Shown: positions 13,074-21,942, counted from the stretch's first letter. The stretch: 64,000 nt of DNA from Thioalkalivibrio sp. K90mix (GCF_000025545.1 NC_013889.1:1667501-1731500); one strand, 5' to 3'. Numbers and translations are program-made. Notes: a model not told the origin generated them from the letters alone.

Positions 13074-13270
13074 ATCGGCCAGGGGGGGCTGGCCTCCTAC
13101 GCATGACACACCCCTGTAGGAGCGCAGCCCCCTGCGCGATACGATGCTGGACAGACCCCATCGGCCAGGGGGCTGGCCTCCTACGCATGACACACCCCTG
13201 TAGGAGCGCAGCCCCCTGCGCGATACGATGCTGGACAGACCCCATCGGCCAGGGGGCTGGCCTCCTACGC
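13074..13270. repeat. 84-bp tandem repeat made of REP family B palindromes
   Basis: Two full copies and a partial third copy of an 84-bp unit are present (period 84 from 13101 to 13185). The first copy has two extra G residues. Each unit holds an inverted pair: ATCGGCCAGGGGGCTGGCC followed by TCCTACGC, then TGTAGGAGCGCAGCC followed by CCCTGCGCGAT. The same palindromes recur at 55717-55875, in the reverse order, so this is a dispersed family that has also duplicated in tandem here. Confidence 0.9.
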
Positions 13271-13368
13271 AACCGGGGAAACTCGCGTTTCTCTGGATAG
13301 GTCACCACCGGCGCCGGAGATCGGTGCTACATTCAGGCAGAGAACCACAACAACAAAGGGACGTAGAC

Positions 13369-13578
13369 ATGCACTGGAGCCGTATTCTCGGAATCGCCCT
13401 GCTGGTCGGTGGCGTCATCCTGCTGGTCATGGGTTACAACGCCACCGAAAGCCTGGGTGAAGAGCTGCACGAGACCTTCACCGGGCGCTACACGGACGAC
13501 ACGCGCCTGTACCTGATCGGTGGCGGCATCATGGCCGCGGTGGGTCTGGTTCTGACGTTGTTCGGGGCCCGCCGCTGA
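13369..13578 (+). CDS. DUF3185 family small membrane protein
   Basis: A 69-residue protein of unknown function with two predicted membrane helices (residues ~5-22, ILGIALLVGGVILLVMG, and ~48-66, LIGGGIMAAVGLVLTLFG) joined by a polar loop. The pattern and length match the DUF3185 family. Longer reading frames begin upstream, but the ATG at 13369 with AAAGGGACG before it gives the expected N-terminus. Its stop codon is immediately followed by coding sequence for the CysZ-like protein in another frame. Confidence 0.8.
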   Translation: MHWSRILGIALLVGGVILLVMGYNATESLGEELHETFTGRYTDDTRLYLIGGGIMAAVGLVLTLFGARR

Positions 13579-13670
13579 ACCAGCGGACAAGACCCCTCTC
13601 GCCGCTTTACGCGTTCCTCGCCCCGTTCCGGGGCCTGACACGCGTCCGCGAGCCCGCCCTGCGCGGGCTC

Positions 13671-14309
13671 GTGATCATTCCGCTGATCATCAATGTCCTG
13701 CTGGTGGGTGCGCTGATCGCAGCCGCGGCCGTGGGCTTTGATGCCCTGCTTGCCGCCTGGCTGCCGCAGACCCTGGACTGGCTGGCCTGGCTGCTGTGGC
13801 CGCTGTTCGCCCTGTTCCTGCTGCTGGTGATCGGGATATCCGCCGTGGCCCTGGCCGCGATCGTGGCAAGCCCCTTCTCCGGGCCGCTGGCCTATCGCAC
13901 GGCCGAAGGCCTGGGCCATCCGCCCCTGGCCGCCCCCCGCTCGTTGACCGCGGAATCCGTACATGCACTGGCCACCGCAGCGCGCAAGCTCGGGTATTAC
14001 GCCCTGCTGCTGATACCGGTGCTGATCATCACCTTCGTGCCCGGACTCAACCTGCTCGCACCCGCTGCCTGGTTCCTTTATGGCAGCTGGGTGCTGGCGG
14101 TGGAGTTCATGGAGGTCCCGCTGGCCAACGACGGCCTCAAGTTCGCAGCGGTACGTCAGCGGCTACGGGGGCGCCGCCTGCAGACCCTCGCGTTCGGCGC
14201 CGGAACGACGCTGCTGGCAATGGTGCCCCTGGTGAACCTGCTACTGGTGCCGGCCGCGGTGATCGGCGCCACGCACCTGCGTACCCGCCAGCTGGACGCA
14301 ACTCCGTAA
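13671..14309 (+). CDS. CysZ/EI24-like membrane protein
   Basis: Polytopic membrane protein resembling CysZ, which in enterobacteria supports sulfate uptake. It has about four hydrophobic segments and the family-like C-terminus FGAGTTLLAMVPLVNLLLVP followed by AAVIGATH. The first ordinary start codon is the GTG at 13671, but the 32 codons upstream (from 13575) remain open and encode PFRGLTRVREPALRGL, which resembles the N-terminus of CysZ. The real start is therefore probably upstream, although that stretch has no ATG, GTG or TTG in frame. No cys genes are nearby, so sulfate transport is only a family-level inference. Confidence 0.8.
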   Translation: MIIPLIINVLLVGALIAAAAVGFDALLAAWLPQTLDWLAWLLWPLFALFLLLVIGISAVALAAIVASPFSGPLAYRTAEGLGHPPLAAPRSLTAESVHALATAARKLGYYALLLIPVLIITFVPGLNLLAPAAWFLYGSWVLAVEFMEVPLANDGLKFAAVRQRLRGRRLQTLAFGAGTTLLAMVPLVNLLLVPAAVIGATHLRTRQLDATP

Positions 14310-14325
14310 ACCACCGACCAGGCGA

Positions 14326-16752
14326 TCAGCCGGCGCGCAGGAATCGCCTCTGCAGTGCACGCCGATCACCCTGAACCGGGCTCACCGTCGGTTCCAGCCG
14401 CCGATCCGCGTACTCGGCCAGCATCCAGAGCATGCGCTCCACGCGGTGGGTGCGCTGCAGCACCCGGTCCAGCGCACCTCCAGGCTGGAAATGATCGGGG
14501 TCGAGGTAGCGGGCGCGCAGGGCATCGAAGCGGCTGCGCTGATTGGCCGTCATGTCGCGTAGCCAGGCCAGGTCTTCGCGATCCCTGGAGTACACGGCCA
14601 TGGTCGCGGCATCCAGCAATCCGCGCAGGGCCTCGAGCACGCGGCCCTCCAGGGCCCGCGCTACCTCGTCGGCCGCGGTCTCCATATCCGTCACAGTCGC
14701 GCGCAGGTGGTCATACATCTGCTGCTCCAGGCGGGCGACCAGCCGGAAGCGATCACGCAGGGCCTCGTGCCGCCGCGCGGCGGCCTCCAGCAGGGGCTCG
14801 CCCGCCAGCCGGCCCAGCTCGGCAAACACCGGCTGCAGCAGGTATTCGAAGTCCTTGTGCAGGCGTTCCAACTCACCGGGATCGACCGGGCGGGCACGCC
14901 CCTCGTCATCCTCGGTAAGGTAGCCGGTCAGACTGGACCAGGCCTCCGGTTCGCGCCGCGCCAGTGCCTCGAGGCGCCGTTCCGGCAGGGTATGCGGGTC
15001 GCCCATCTGCAACGGGTTGGGCCGGCCCCAGTAGAGAACCCCGAGGCGCGCCAGGAACAGCAGCACGATCACTGCATGGGTGGTGATCAGGATGAATCCG
15101 AGGCTCAGCTCGACCGGGGGCCAAAGCAGGATCAGCGAATAGAGAATGCCGCCCAGGACGGAGATCTCGGCGAAGGAGTCGCGCTTGAGCATGTCGATGT
15201 TGAAGTCCGAGCGCACCACATCGCGCATGATCACGCCGAACGAGGCGGTCACCACGGCCATTACCGGGCCCCAGAGCCACAACGGGCTGGCCTGCGACTC
15301 GACGGCCACCCCGACGCCGATCACGGTGAACGAGGCCACCGCCCAGGCATCCAGTCCACGCTGCAGATTCCCCACCACGCGCCCGCCCAATCCCGCCTGC
15401 TGCCGCGTCAGGAGTTCCTGGACGACATGCCAGCGCACCAGTACATGATCGTGCAGCTTGTACAGCACGAAGCCGACGCCCACGACCACGATCGGGACCA
15501 GAAGAAACTCCGGCGTCTCGAAGATAAAGATCGGGTCGCGGCCCAGCAGGAGATCGCGCAGCACGCCGCCGCCGATCGCCGGCAACGAGGCCAGGACCAG
15601 CGCGCCGAACAGGTTGTAACGTTCGCGCCGGGCGAGGATCAGCCCGGAGGCGGAAAAAGCGAGGATCCCCAGCAGGGTGAGCGTATTGAACCAGGCCTCG
15701 CTAGTGGCCATCGAGAGAAACGCGGGCAGCACATGCTCGACTTCCAGCGCGGCCATCCGCCGGCTGTCCTCCAGCGCCTGCAACTGCGCGTTGAACTGCT
15801 CGACGAACGCCGCGGGGACCGTGGCGCGGGAGAACATCACCCGCACGCCAACGGTCCCCAGGTCCAGCGGATGCGTCTGGATCGCACGGGCACGATCGGT
15901 CCGCGCCAGCAGCAGGTCCACAATCACGGGGTCCGCGACAAAGCCGTCGATCCGGCCCTTGATCAGCGCCTGGATATGGGCCTCGTCACCGGCGGCGGGG
16001 TACAGGCGCGCGGCCTCCCCCGGATCCGCGACCAGGTCCGCGAGCTCGCTGGAGGCGTAGGCATAGCCCGTTGTCACCCCCAGCCGGAACTCTCCGTCGC
16101 GAACCGCCTGGACCAGGGCCGCGCGGTCCTGGAATGAATAGTCACCGTGCTCGCCGGCGCGCACATAGAGGGCGTTACGTTCCTGACGGTAGGGCTGCGA
16201 GTAATGCGCATAGTCGAGTCGACCGGAATCAAAATAGGTGCCGATGACAAAATCGATCGCGCCGTGGCGCAGCGCGGCGAGTTGGTCGTTCCAGGAAAGC
16301 GGCGTGAACTCGGCACCCCGCCCGACACCGGCCAGTGCCTCCTGCGCGACCCGCACGTCGAGCCCGGCCGGGGATGCCCGGGATGCGCTGTCGGAACCGG
16401 CCTGATACGGGGGACGTTCGAACCAGCCAGAGCGCAACGTTTCGGGCGCCGATTGCTGCGCGATCGGGATCGGGGTGCCGATATCGGCCGCGGACGGGGG
16501 CGAGGACGCACCGGCCGTGAACGGCGCGAGGATGGCCAGCGCCAACCCCACCCACAGCCCCCCCAGCCAACGCGCAACCCGCGAACGTCGGCCCCGCGGC
16601 CGCTCCCAACCGCTTCTCTGGCGCCACCGCGACGCCCGAATAACGCCCGCCTGACGGCTAGCGCGCGACTGGATGCGCCCGCAGGAACACCTCGGTATGC
16701 TGTCGCCGTCTAAGATCCCCCACGGCCGACTCCCTCCCCATGGACGCTGCAT
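14326..16752 (-). CDS. Fusion: periplasmic solute-binding domain (SBP family 3) + TRIC/UPF0126 channel domain + helical C-terminus
   Basis: A ~808-residue protein with an unusual domain order. A hydrophobic signal or anchor segment (~63-83) is followed by a family-3 solute-binding domain (~105-345; DFVIGTYFDSGRLDYAHYS is a typical stretch). A membrane domain (~355-575) contains two UPF0126/TRIC repeats, marked by IGGGVLRDLLLGRDP (~395) and SFGVIMRDVVRSD (~507). A charged, helical cytoplasmic tail of about 220 residues follows, vaguely PhoU-like. TRIC proteins are known cation channels, so this may be a ligand-gated channel or a receptor; that is inference. The start is uncertain: ATG 16752 or GTG 16758 both leave some 60 residues before the signal segment and both overlap the divergent gene at 16740. 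Confidence 0.75.
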   Translation of the reverse strand: MQRPWGGSRPWGILDGDSIPRCSCGRIQSRASRQAGVIRASRWRQRSGWERPRGRRSRVARWLGGLWVGLALAILAPFTAGASSPPSAADIGTPIPIAQQSAPETLRSGWFERPPYQAGSDSASRASPAGLDVRVAQEALAGVGRGAEFTPLSWNDQLAALRHGAIDFVIGTYFDSGRLDYAHYSQPYRQERNALYVRAGEHGDYSFQDRAALVQAVRDGEFRLGVTTGYAYASSELADLVADPGEAARLYPAAGDEAHIQALIKGRIDGFVADPVIVDLLLARTDRARAIQTHPLDLGTVGVRVMFSRATVPAAFVEQFNAQLQALEDSRRMAALEVEHVLPAFLSMATSEAWFNTLTLLGILAFSASGLILARRERYNLFGALVLASLPAIGGGVLRDLLLGRDPIFIFETPEFLLVPIVVVGVGFVLYKLHDHVLVRWHVVQELLTRQQAGLGGRVVGNLQRGLDAWAVASFTVIGVGVAVESQASPLWLWGPVMAVVTASFGVIMRDVVRSDFNIDMLKRDSFAEISVLGGILYSLILLWPPVELSLGFILITTHAVIVLLFLARLGVLYWGRPNPLQMGDPHTLPERRLEALARREPEAWSSLTGYLTEDDEGRARPVDPGELERLHKDFEYLLQPVFAELGRLAGEPLLEAAARRHEALRDRFRLVARLEQQMYDHLRATVTDMETAADEVARALEGRVLEALRGLLDAATMAVYSRDREDLAWLRDMTANQRSRFDALRARYLDPDHFQPGGALDRVLQRTHRVERMLWMLAEYADRRLEPTVSPVQGDRRALQRRFLRAG

Positions 16753-17756
16753 ACGCACGATTCCCCAACTCTGCGGCCCATGGTCTGGGTTCCAACCTGC
16801 GCCGTGTAGTCGCCCTGGCGGCTGTCCTGCTTCTGTGCGCCAGCACTGCGATGGCCGACACGCAGACCCTGCGCTTTCAGCCCCATTGGGTCCCCCAGGC
16901 GCAGTTCGCCGGCTTTTACCTGGCCAAGGAGATGGGGTGGTACCAGGACGCCGGACTGGAACTGGAAATCCTCCCGCACGGCGCGGAGCACCCCGCCCCC
17001 GCGACGCTGGCCCGCCAGGAGGCCGATGTGGCTTTGCTCTACCTCACCCAGGCCCTGGAATTGCGTGAACAGGGCGTGGACGTGGTCAACGTAGCACAAC
17101 TGATCCAGGACTCCTCTCTAGTGCTGGTATCGCTGGCGGAGTCCGGGATCCTGGTGCCCGAAGACCTGGACGGGCAGCGCGTCTCGCGCTGGGCCAGCTT
17201 CAGCCTTCAGCCGGAGGCGTTGTTCCGCACCTACGGGGTGCACCCCGACACGGTCGACCAGGGGGCGACGATGGCCGCATTGCGCACCGGTGCGGTCGCG
17301 GCCGCCACCGCCACGCGCTACAACGAACTGGTCGAGCTGTATCTCAGCGGTCTGGATCCGGACGAGATCGAGGTGATGCCGCTAGAGGATCACGGCGTGG
17401 GCCTGGCCGAGGACGGGATCTATGTCCTGGAGTCGACATTGCGCGAACGCCCCGAAGCCGTCCGCACGTTCGTCGAGGTCTCACTGCGGGGCTGGGAGTA
17501 CGCGTTTGCCCATCCGGACGCCGCAGTGGACGCGGTGATGGATCGCGTCATCCAGGCCGGCGAGCCGACCAATCGGGCGCACCAGCGTCTGATGCTGGAG
17601 GCGCTGCGCCCGCTGTATCTGGAAGACGAGGCGCTCCGCGGTCCGCACCTGGATCGGCAGGACTACCAGCTGGCCGTCAGTCTGATGCGCAACCTGGGGC
17701 ACCTGGAATGGGAGCCGGTGCCGTACGAACAGTTTCACCAGGACGTGACGCAATGA
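16740..17756 (+). CDS. NMT1/THI5-like periplasmic substrate-binding protein
   Basis: A 338-residue binding protein of the family that includes SsuA, TauA and ThiY. A signal peptide at ~22-40 (VVALAAVLLLCASTAMA) is followed by the typical opening FQPHWVPQAQFAGFYLAKEMGWYQ with the first residues split by the family pattern of ligand-contacting aromatic residues. No ABC permease or ATPase is nearby. Its stop overlaps the start of a Cache-HAMP-SpoIIE phosphatase gene as ATGA, so it may serve as the periplasmic receptor of that sensor rather than as a transporter component. The ligand is unknown; pyrimidines, sulfonates or nitriles are typical of the family. Confidence 0.88.
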   Translation: MDAAYARFPNSAAHGLGSNLRRVVALAAVLLLCASTAMADTQTLRFQPHWVPQAQFAGFYLAKEMGWYQDAGLELEILPHGAEHPAPATLARQEADVALLYLTQALELREQGVDVVNVAQLIQDSSLVLVSLAESGILVPEDLDGQRVSRWASFSLQPEALFRTYGVHPDTVDQGATMAALRTGAVAAATATRYNELVELYLSGLDPDEIEVMPLEDHGVGLAEDGIYVLESTLRERPEAVRTFVEVSLRGWEYAFAHPDAAVDAVMDRVIQAGEPTNRAHQRLMLEALRPLYLEDEALRGPHLDRQDYQLAVSLMRNLGHLEWEPVPYEQFHQDVTQ

Positions 17757-19702
17757 ACGGCCGCAAGAGCCTCGCCGTCCGCCTCGCCCTGGTCACCCTG
17801 CTGACGACCGGGTCGATCTTCTTCATCTCCTCCGGCGCGCTGTACCTGATGGTGCGCGATATCATGCTGGAGCACGCCGAGGACCAGGCGCGCGAGCTGA
17901 CCCACGCGACGGCCAACCGCATCCGCTCGTCACTGAACGAGGTGGCCGGGTCGGCACAAGGCCTCGCCAGCGCCCTGAATTCGGGACAGATTCGACCCGA
18001 CGGCCTGTTTCCCGTGCTGGACAACGTGACGCTCCAGTCGGACGCGGTCCAGGGCGCCGCCGTGACCTACGAGCCCTATGCCGCCGACCCCGACGAGCGC
18101 TACTACGGCCCATTCTCCTACGAGACGCTCAACGGCATCGCGCGCATGCACCTGGGCGGCGACGACTTCGACTACTTTACCCGGGACTGGTACCAGATCC
18201 CGGCACTCACGCGCAGCGGCTTCTGGACCGAGCCCTTTCCATCGGCCGCCGACCCCAACCGCCTGATCACCACCTACTCGCGCCCGTTCTTCGACCCCGA
18301 CGACGCCGAGGCACTGCGCGGGATCGTGACCATGGACATCGAACTGCCGGCCCTGACCGCGCGCGTGGACGAGGTGGAGATCTTCGACAGCGGCTTTGCG
18401 TTTCTGGTCAGCCCGCGTACGCGCTTTATCACCTATCCACAGCGCGACTGGATCATGCGCGAGAGCCTGTTCAGCCTGGCCGAAACCCTGGGCGAGCCGG
18501 AACTGCGCGAACTCGGACGGCGCATCCAGCAAACCGACGAAGGCTTCTCCCGCGTGCCGGAGGCCCTGCTGGAGGAACCCGCCCGGCTCTATCACGTGCG
18601 CCTGCCCGAGGCGAACTGGGCGGTGGGCGTGATCATCCCCGAGCGCGAACTGTTCGGGGATATCCTGCGGGTGATGCACTGGGTGCTGATCATCGCCGCG
18701 ATCGGCTTCTTCATCCTGCTCGGCACCATCATCGGTATCTCGCGCGGCATCACCCGCCCGCTGAAGGGCCTGGCGAGCAGCGCCGGCGAGATCGCCCGCG
18801 GCAATCTGGACCGCCCGCTGCCGCCGATCCGCACCGGCGACGAGGTGGGCCAGCTCGCCCACTCGCTGGACGAGATGCGCCTGTCGCTGAAGGACTACAT
18901 CAACGACCTGACCGCGACCACCGCCGCCAAGGAGCGCATGGAGAGCGAGCTGAAGATCGCGCGCAACATCCAGATGAGCTTCCTGCCCAAGCGACTGGAC
19001 CTGTCCGACCTGGATGTGGGTATCGACCTCGCGGCCCGCCTGATCCCGGCCAAGGAGGTCGGCGGTGATCTCTACGACTTCTTCCCCCTGCGCGAGCACA
19101 ACGCCCTGTTCTTCGCGGTCGGCGATGTCTCCGACAAGGGCGTTCCCGCCGCGCTGTTCATGGCCGTGACCAAGACCCTGGTCAAGGGTATCGCCGAGCA
19201 GGACCCGCGCGACCCGGGCGAGATCCTGACCCGAGTCAACAACGAGCTGTGCCTGAACAACGACAACGGCATGTTCGTGACCTACCTGTGCGGGGTGCTG
19301 GACCTGGGCACCGGCGAGGTCCGCTTTGCCAACGCCGGCCACAACCCGCCGTTGATCCACCGCGCCGATGGCACCTACGACTGGCTGAAGCTGCCGCCTG
19401 GGCTGGTGCTGGGGGCGATGGAAGACATGGAGTACCCGGTGCAGACCGTCCGCCTGGCGCCCGGTGATGCGTTGCTGCTGTATACCGACGGGGTGACCGA
19501 GGCAGCGGACGGGGAGCAGAAGCTGTATGACGAGGATCGGCTGTTCGCCTTGTACGGGGAGATCGCATCCCAGCCAGCACGACAGCAAGTCGACGCGGTG
19601 CTGGAGTCCGTCGAGCGTTTCGCGGATGGTGCTACACAGGCGGATGACATTACCGTGCTGGCGCTGCGTTACTGCCCGGGGGATGGGGAATGCGCCAGAT
19701 GA
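17753..19702 (+). CDS. Membrane sensor phosphatase: Cache-like domain, HAMP, SpoIIE/PP2C (RsbU-like)
   Basis: A 649-residue membrane protein. An N-terminal helix (~10-32), a periplasmic Cache-type sensor region (~35-300), a second helix (~307-329), a HAMP domain (~330-385) and a C-terminal SpoIIE-type PP2C serine phosphatase (~400-645) follow in order. Phosphatase motifs include AKEVGGDLYDFF, AVGDVSDKG, FANAGHNPPL, LLLYTDGVTEA and QADDITVLALR, with the metal-binding Asp residues in place. Such proteins usually dephosphorylate a STAS anti-sigma-factor antagonist, but none is encoded nearby. The ATG at 17753 overlaps the stop of the binding-protein gene by four bases, implying coupled translation. 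A longer frame from 17708 is less likely. Confidence 0.9.
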   Translation: MNGRKSLAVRLALVTLLTTGSIFFISSGALYLMVRDIMLEHAEDQARELTHATANRIRSSLNEVAGSAQGLASALNSGQIRPDGLFPVLDNVTLQSDAVQGAAVTYEPYAADPDERYYGPFSYETLNGIARMHLGGDDFDYFTRDWYQIPALTRSGFWTEPFPSAADPNRLITTYSRPFFDPDDAEALRGIVTMDIELPALTARVDEVEIFDSGFAFLVSPRTRFITYPQRDWIMRESLFSLAETLGEPELRELGRRIQQTDEGFSRVPEALLEEPARLYHVRLPEANWAVGVIIPERELFGDILRVMHWVLIIAAIGFFILLGTIIGISRGITRPLKGLASSAGEIARGNLDRPLPPIRTGDEVGQLAHSLDEMRLSLKDYINDLTATTAAKERMESELKIARNIQMSFLPKRLDLSDLDVGIDLAARLIPAKEVGGDLYDFFPLREHNALFFAVGDVSDKGVPAALFMAVTKTLVKGIAEQDPRDPGEILTRVNNELCLNNDNGMFVTYLCGVLDLGTGEVRFANAGHNPPLIHRADGTYDWLKLPPGLVLGAMEDMEYPVQTVRLAPGDALLLYTDGVTEAADGEQKLYDEDRLFALYGEIASQPARQQVDAVLESVERFADGATQADDITVLALRYCPGDGECAR

Positions 19703-19717
19703 AGGCGTGGACCGAGG

Positions 19718-19741
19718 CTTCGCGGGCGAGCCCGCTCCCAC
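19718..19741. repeat. Single REP family A unit
   Basis: One unit, GCTTCGCGGGCGAGCCCGCT plus CCCAC, lies in the 64-bp gap between two convergent genes. It may work as a shared transcript end for the phosphatase and the DUF1631 gene. The core CGGGCGAGCCCG differs from the CCTGC/CCGCC cores elsewhere but keeps the stem. Confidence 0.65.
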
Positions 19742-19766
19742 AACCCGCCCGAAGGCCCTGCTGGCG

Positions 19767-21866
19767 CTAGCGGATCATCGCGTCGAGGGGGTTGTCTCGG
19801 GGTAGCGCGCGCATGCGGCCCTCGCGCATCTCGTGGGCCACACCCTGCAGGCTGTGGCGACGGCTGGTCACGCCATCCAGCGACAGGAACAGGAAGCGGC
19901 GCGTGGCCTCCCCGCGCCAGACCAGCGCCATGCGCTGGGTCTCGCCGGTCGCCTTGTCGATGAACTCGAACCAGTCCCCGACCTGTACCCGCGAGGCCTC
20001 GAAAACATAGGGGTCGTCCTGGTCTGCCAGCAGGTCCGGATCGTCGTCCTCGAAGCGTATGGAACGCCGGGCCCGGATGCGCTCCTGCGGGTCGAAACGG
20101 GGCTCGTCCCCGGAGGCCCGGATCCGCTGCAGGTGGGCCTGCCCCAGGTGCTGCACCACGGCCTTCACGCGCTCCTCGGAGACCCCGGCCTCGCGCGCGG
20201 TCGCCACAATGCGCTGCACCATCGGGTTGACCTCCTTCGGGGTCGCGCGGTTGCAGATGGCCTTGGCCACGTCCTTGACCACCTGGTCCAGCCGTTCGGC
20301 CGAGTCACCATCGGCGGCCAGCAGGTCTTCCCAGGCCTCGGCGATCTGCTCAGCCGAACGTTCCGGCAGCTCCGCGCCGGTCTCCAGCACGCAGATGGTC
20401 AGGCTGCGCCGCGCGCGCGCCGCGCGCTCCTCCTGGCGCAGTGGATCGATATGGGGATCCTGCAGCTCCTGCCAGCGCGCATCCTCTTCCTCGATCGCCG
20501 CCAGCCAGTCGTCCACCAGGGCCTGCGCGGCATCACGGTCCATGCTGTCGGCTTCGTGGCGCAGCCGATTGACCGACTGCTGGATATGCTGCAGATAGGC
20601 CTCGATGGCATCGTTGCCCTCGGCCTGGTCATCCGGGCTGACGCGCACGCCGGTATTGATCAGGCTGCCGATCCACAGGCGTAACGGGTGCGAGCGATCG
20701 CGGAAGAACGAGAGATCGCGGATGACCACGCGCGCCAGCGAGAACTGCATGTCGGCAATGGCCGCACGCACACGCGAGTTGAACCCGACCTGCCGGAAGA
20801 TGTGATCAAACATCCCCTGCAAGAGATCAAGGATGAATGGCGTCAAGGACTCGCGCGAGAATTCCGCGGATTCCGGGTCCGCCCGCTCACCGCCTGCGCC
20901 CCCGGCCCCGCTCCCATCGGCCACGCCGGCCGCATGCGGCGAACTGGCGGGCAACCCCTGGGCCTGCACCAGGGCGCGTGCCCACTGTGCCCAGGCGGTG
21001 GGGTCGGCATCCGGCGGGGGCATTTCGTGTTTCCCGGCGGAGCCCGCAGCGCCCAACCCGAGCGCCGCCGGGTCTCCGCCGGCGGTTGATTCGGAGGCGG
21101 ATCGCGGCGGGCTGCCCGCGGTGTAATGGGCCCAGCTCGCGCGTTGCTGGGGCACGCTTTCGGACTCGTGCGCCTCCGGACTACGAGGCGGCTCGGTCAC
21201 CAGCCCGCACTCGTCAATTGTCTCCACCACGAAGGCCAGCATCGGGGCGCCTGTGCGCCCCATGCACTTCACGTAGGCCCGCATCAGGTCCAGGGTCATG
21301 GCCGTGCGGCCGAACTGCCGTTCGGCGGCCTCGATCACCCGTTCGTACCAGTGCAGCGGAGACCAGGGCGCCCAGCCCGGGTGCTCGAAGCGGTGCTCCT
21401 CGCGCGCGGCCTGCTGGAACATGTAGTAGGAGTAGCGGTTGTGCTCGCGGATCACGCCCTCGAGCTTGTGCCGCAGGGAGCGCCGGGTGGACTGGTAGTC
21501 GTCGAGCACTTGCAGCCCGGAATCACCACCCGCATAGCGCGTGCCGGAGAAATCGTATTCGGGCGGATAGGTGGTGGTGCGCAGGTCGCGGTTCAGTGCC
21601 TCCTCGAACTCACGCCGCAGGACGTACTGATAGCCATGCAACTGGTTGGCCCATTCGACCGCATCACTTTCCTGGTCGCCCCAGACGCGTCCGGCGCTCC
21701 ATTCGGTCGCGACCCACTCCATGCATTGATCCAGGTGATCGACCACGCGCGGGGCGACACCGGCGGCCAGCTCGGAACGCTGTGCCTCGGACAGCCCCGA
21801 CAGACCGCTCCAGATCGCCGTGTCGTCCTGGTAGTTTCCCTGTTCTCTGGAGTCCTTTCCCGCCAT
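19767..21866 (-). CDS. DUF1631 family protein
   Basis: A 699-residue protein recognised as DUF1631 by its central part, FILDLLQGMFDHIFRQVG and VRAAIADMQFSLARVVIRDL followed by SFFRDRSHPLRLWIGSL, and by its C-terminal segment (~615-690), which looks like a PilZ-type beta-barrel (VQVGDWFEFIDKATGETQRM). The N-terminal half is acidic and includes a low-complexity, Gly/Ala/Pro-rich linker around residues 220-310. The family is sometimes mislabelled as thymidine phosphorylase. Its function is unknown; co-occurrence with c-di-GMP genes (this window holds several) is suggestive only. No signal peptide is visible. Confidence 0.8.
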   Translation of the reverse strand: MAGKDSREQGNYQDDTAIWSGLSGLSEAQRSELAAGVAPRVVDHLDQCMEWVATEWSAGRVWGDQESDAVEWANQLHGYQYVLRREFEEALNRDLRTTTYPPEYDFSGTRYAGGDSGLQVLDDYQSTRRSLRHKLEGVIREHNRYSYYMFQQAAREEHRFEHPGWAPWSPLHWYERVIEAAERQFGRTAMTLDLMRAYVKCMGRTGAPMLAFVVETIDECGLVTEPPRSPEAHESESVPQQRASWAHYTAGSPPRSASESTAGGDPAALGLGAAGSAGKHEMPPPDADPTAWAQWARALVQAQGLPASSPHAAGVADGSGAGGAGGERADPESAEFSRESLTPFILDLLQGMFDHIFRQVGFNSRVRAAIADMQFSLARVVIRDLSFFRDRSHPLRLWIGSLINTGVRVSPDDQAEGNDAIEAYLQHIQQSVNRLRHEADSMDRDAAQALVDDWLAAIEEEDARWQELQDPHIDPLRQEERAARARRSLTICVLETGAELPERSAEQIAEAWEDLLAADGDSAERLDQVVKDVAKAICNRATPKEVNPMVQRIVATAREAGVSEERVKAVVQHLGQAHLQRIRASGDEPRFDPQERIRARRSIRFEDDDPDLLADQDDPYVFEASRVQVGDWFEFIDKATGETQRMALVWRGEATRRFLFLSLDGVTSRRHSLQGVAHEMREGRMRALPRDNPLDAMIR

Positions 21867-21942
21867 GCGCCCTGCCTTCGCGACCGGCCGCGGCGCGGCC
21901 GTTAGCCCAGTGTTAATCGGCCAGTGTACAGGTCAGAAAGCG

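Noticed and set aside
13074-13270. CRISPR array or minisatellite gene
   Set aside because: Two and a half copies of an 84-bp palindromic unit with no variable spacers; matches REP family B elsewhere.
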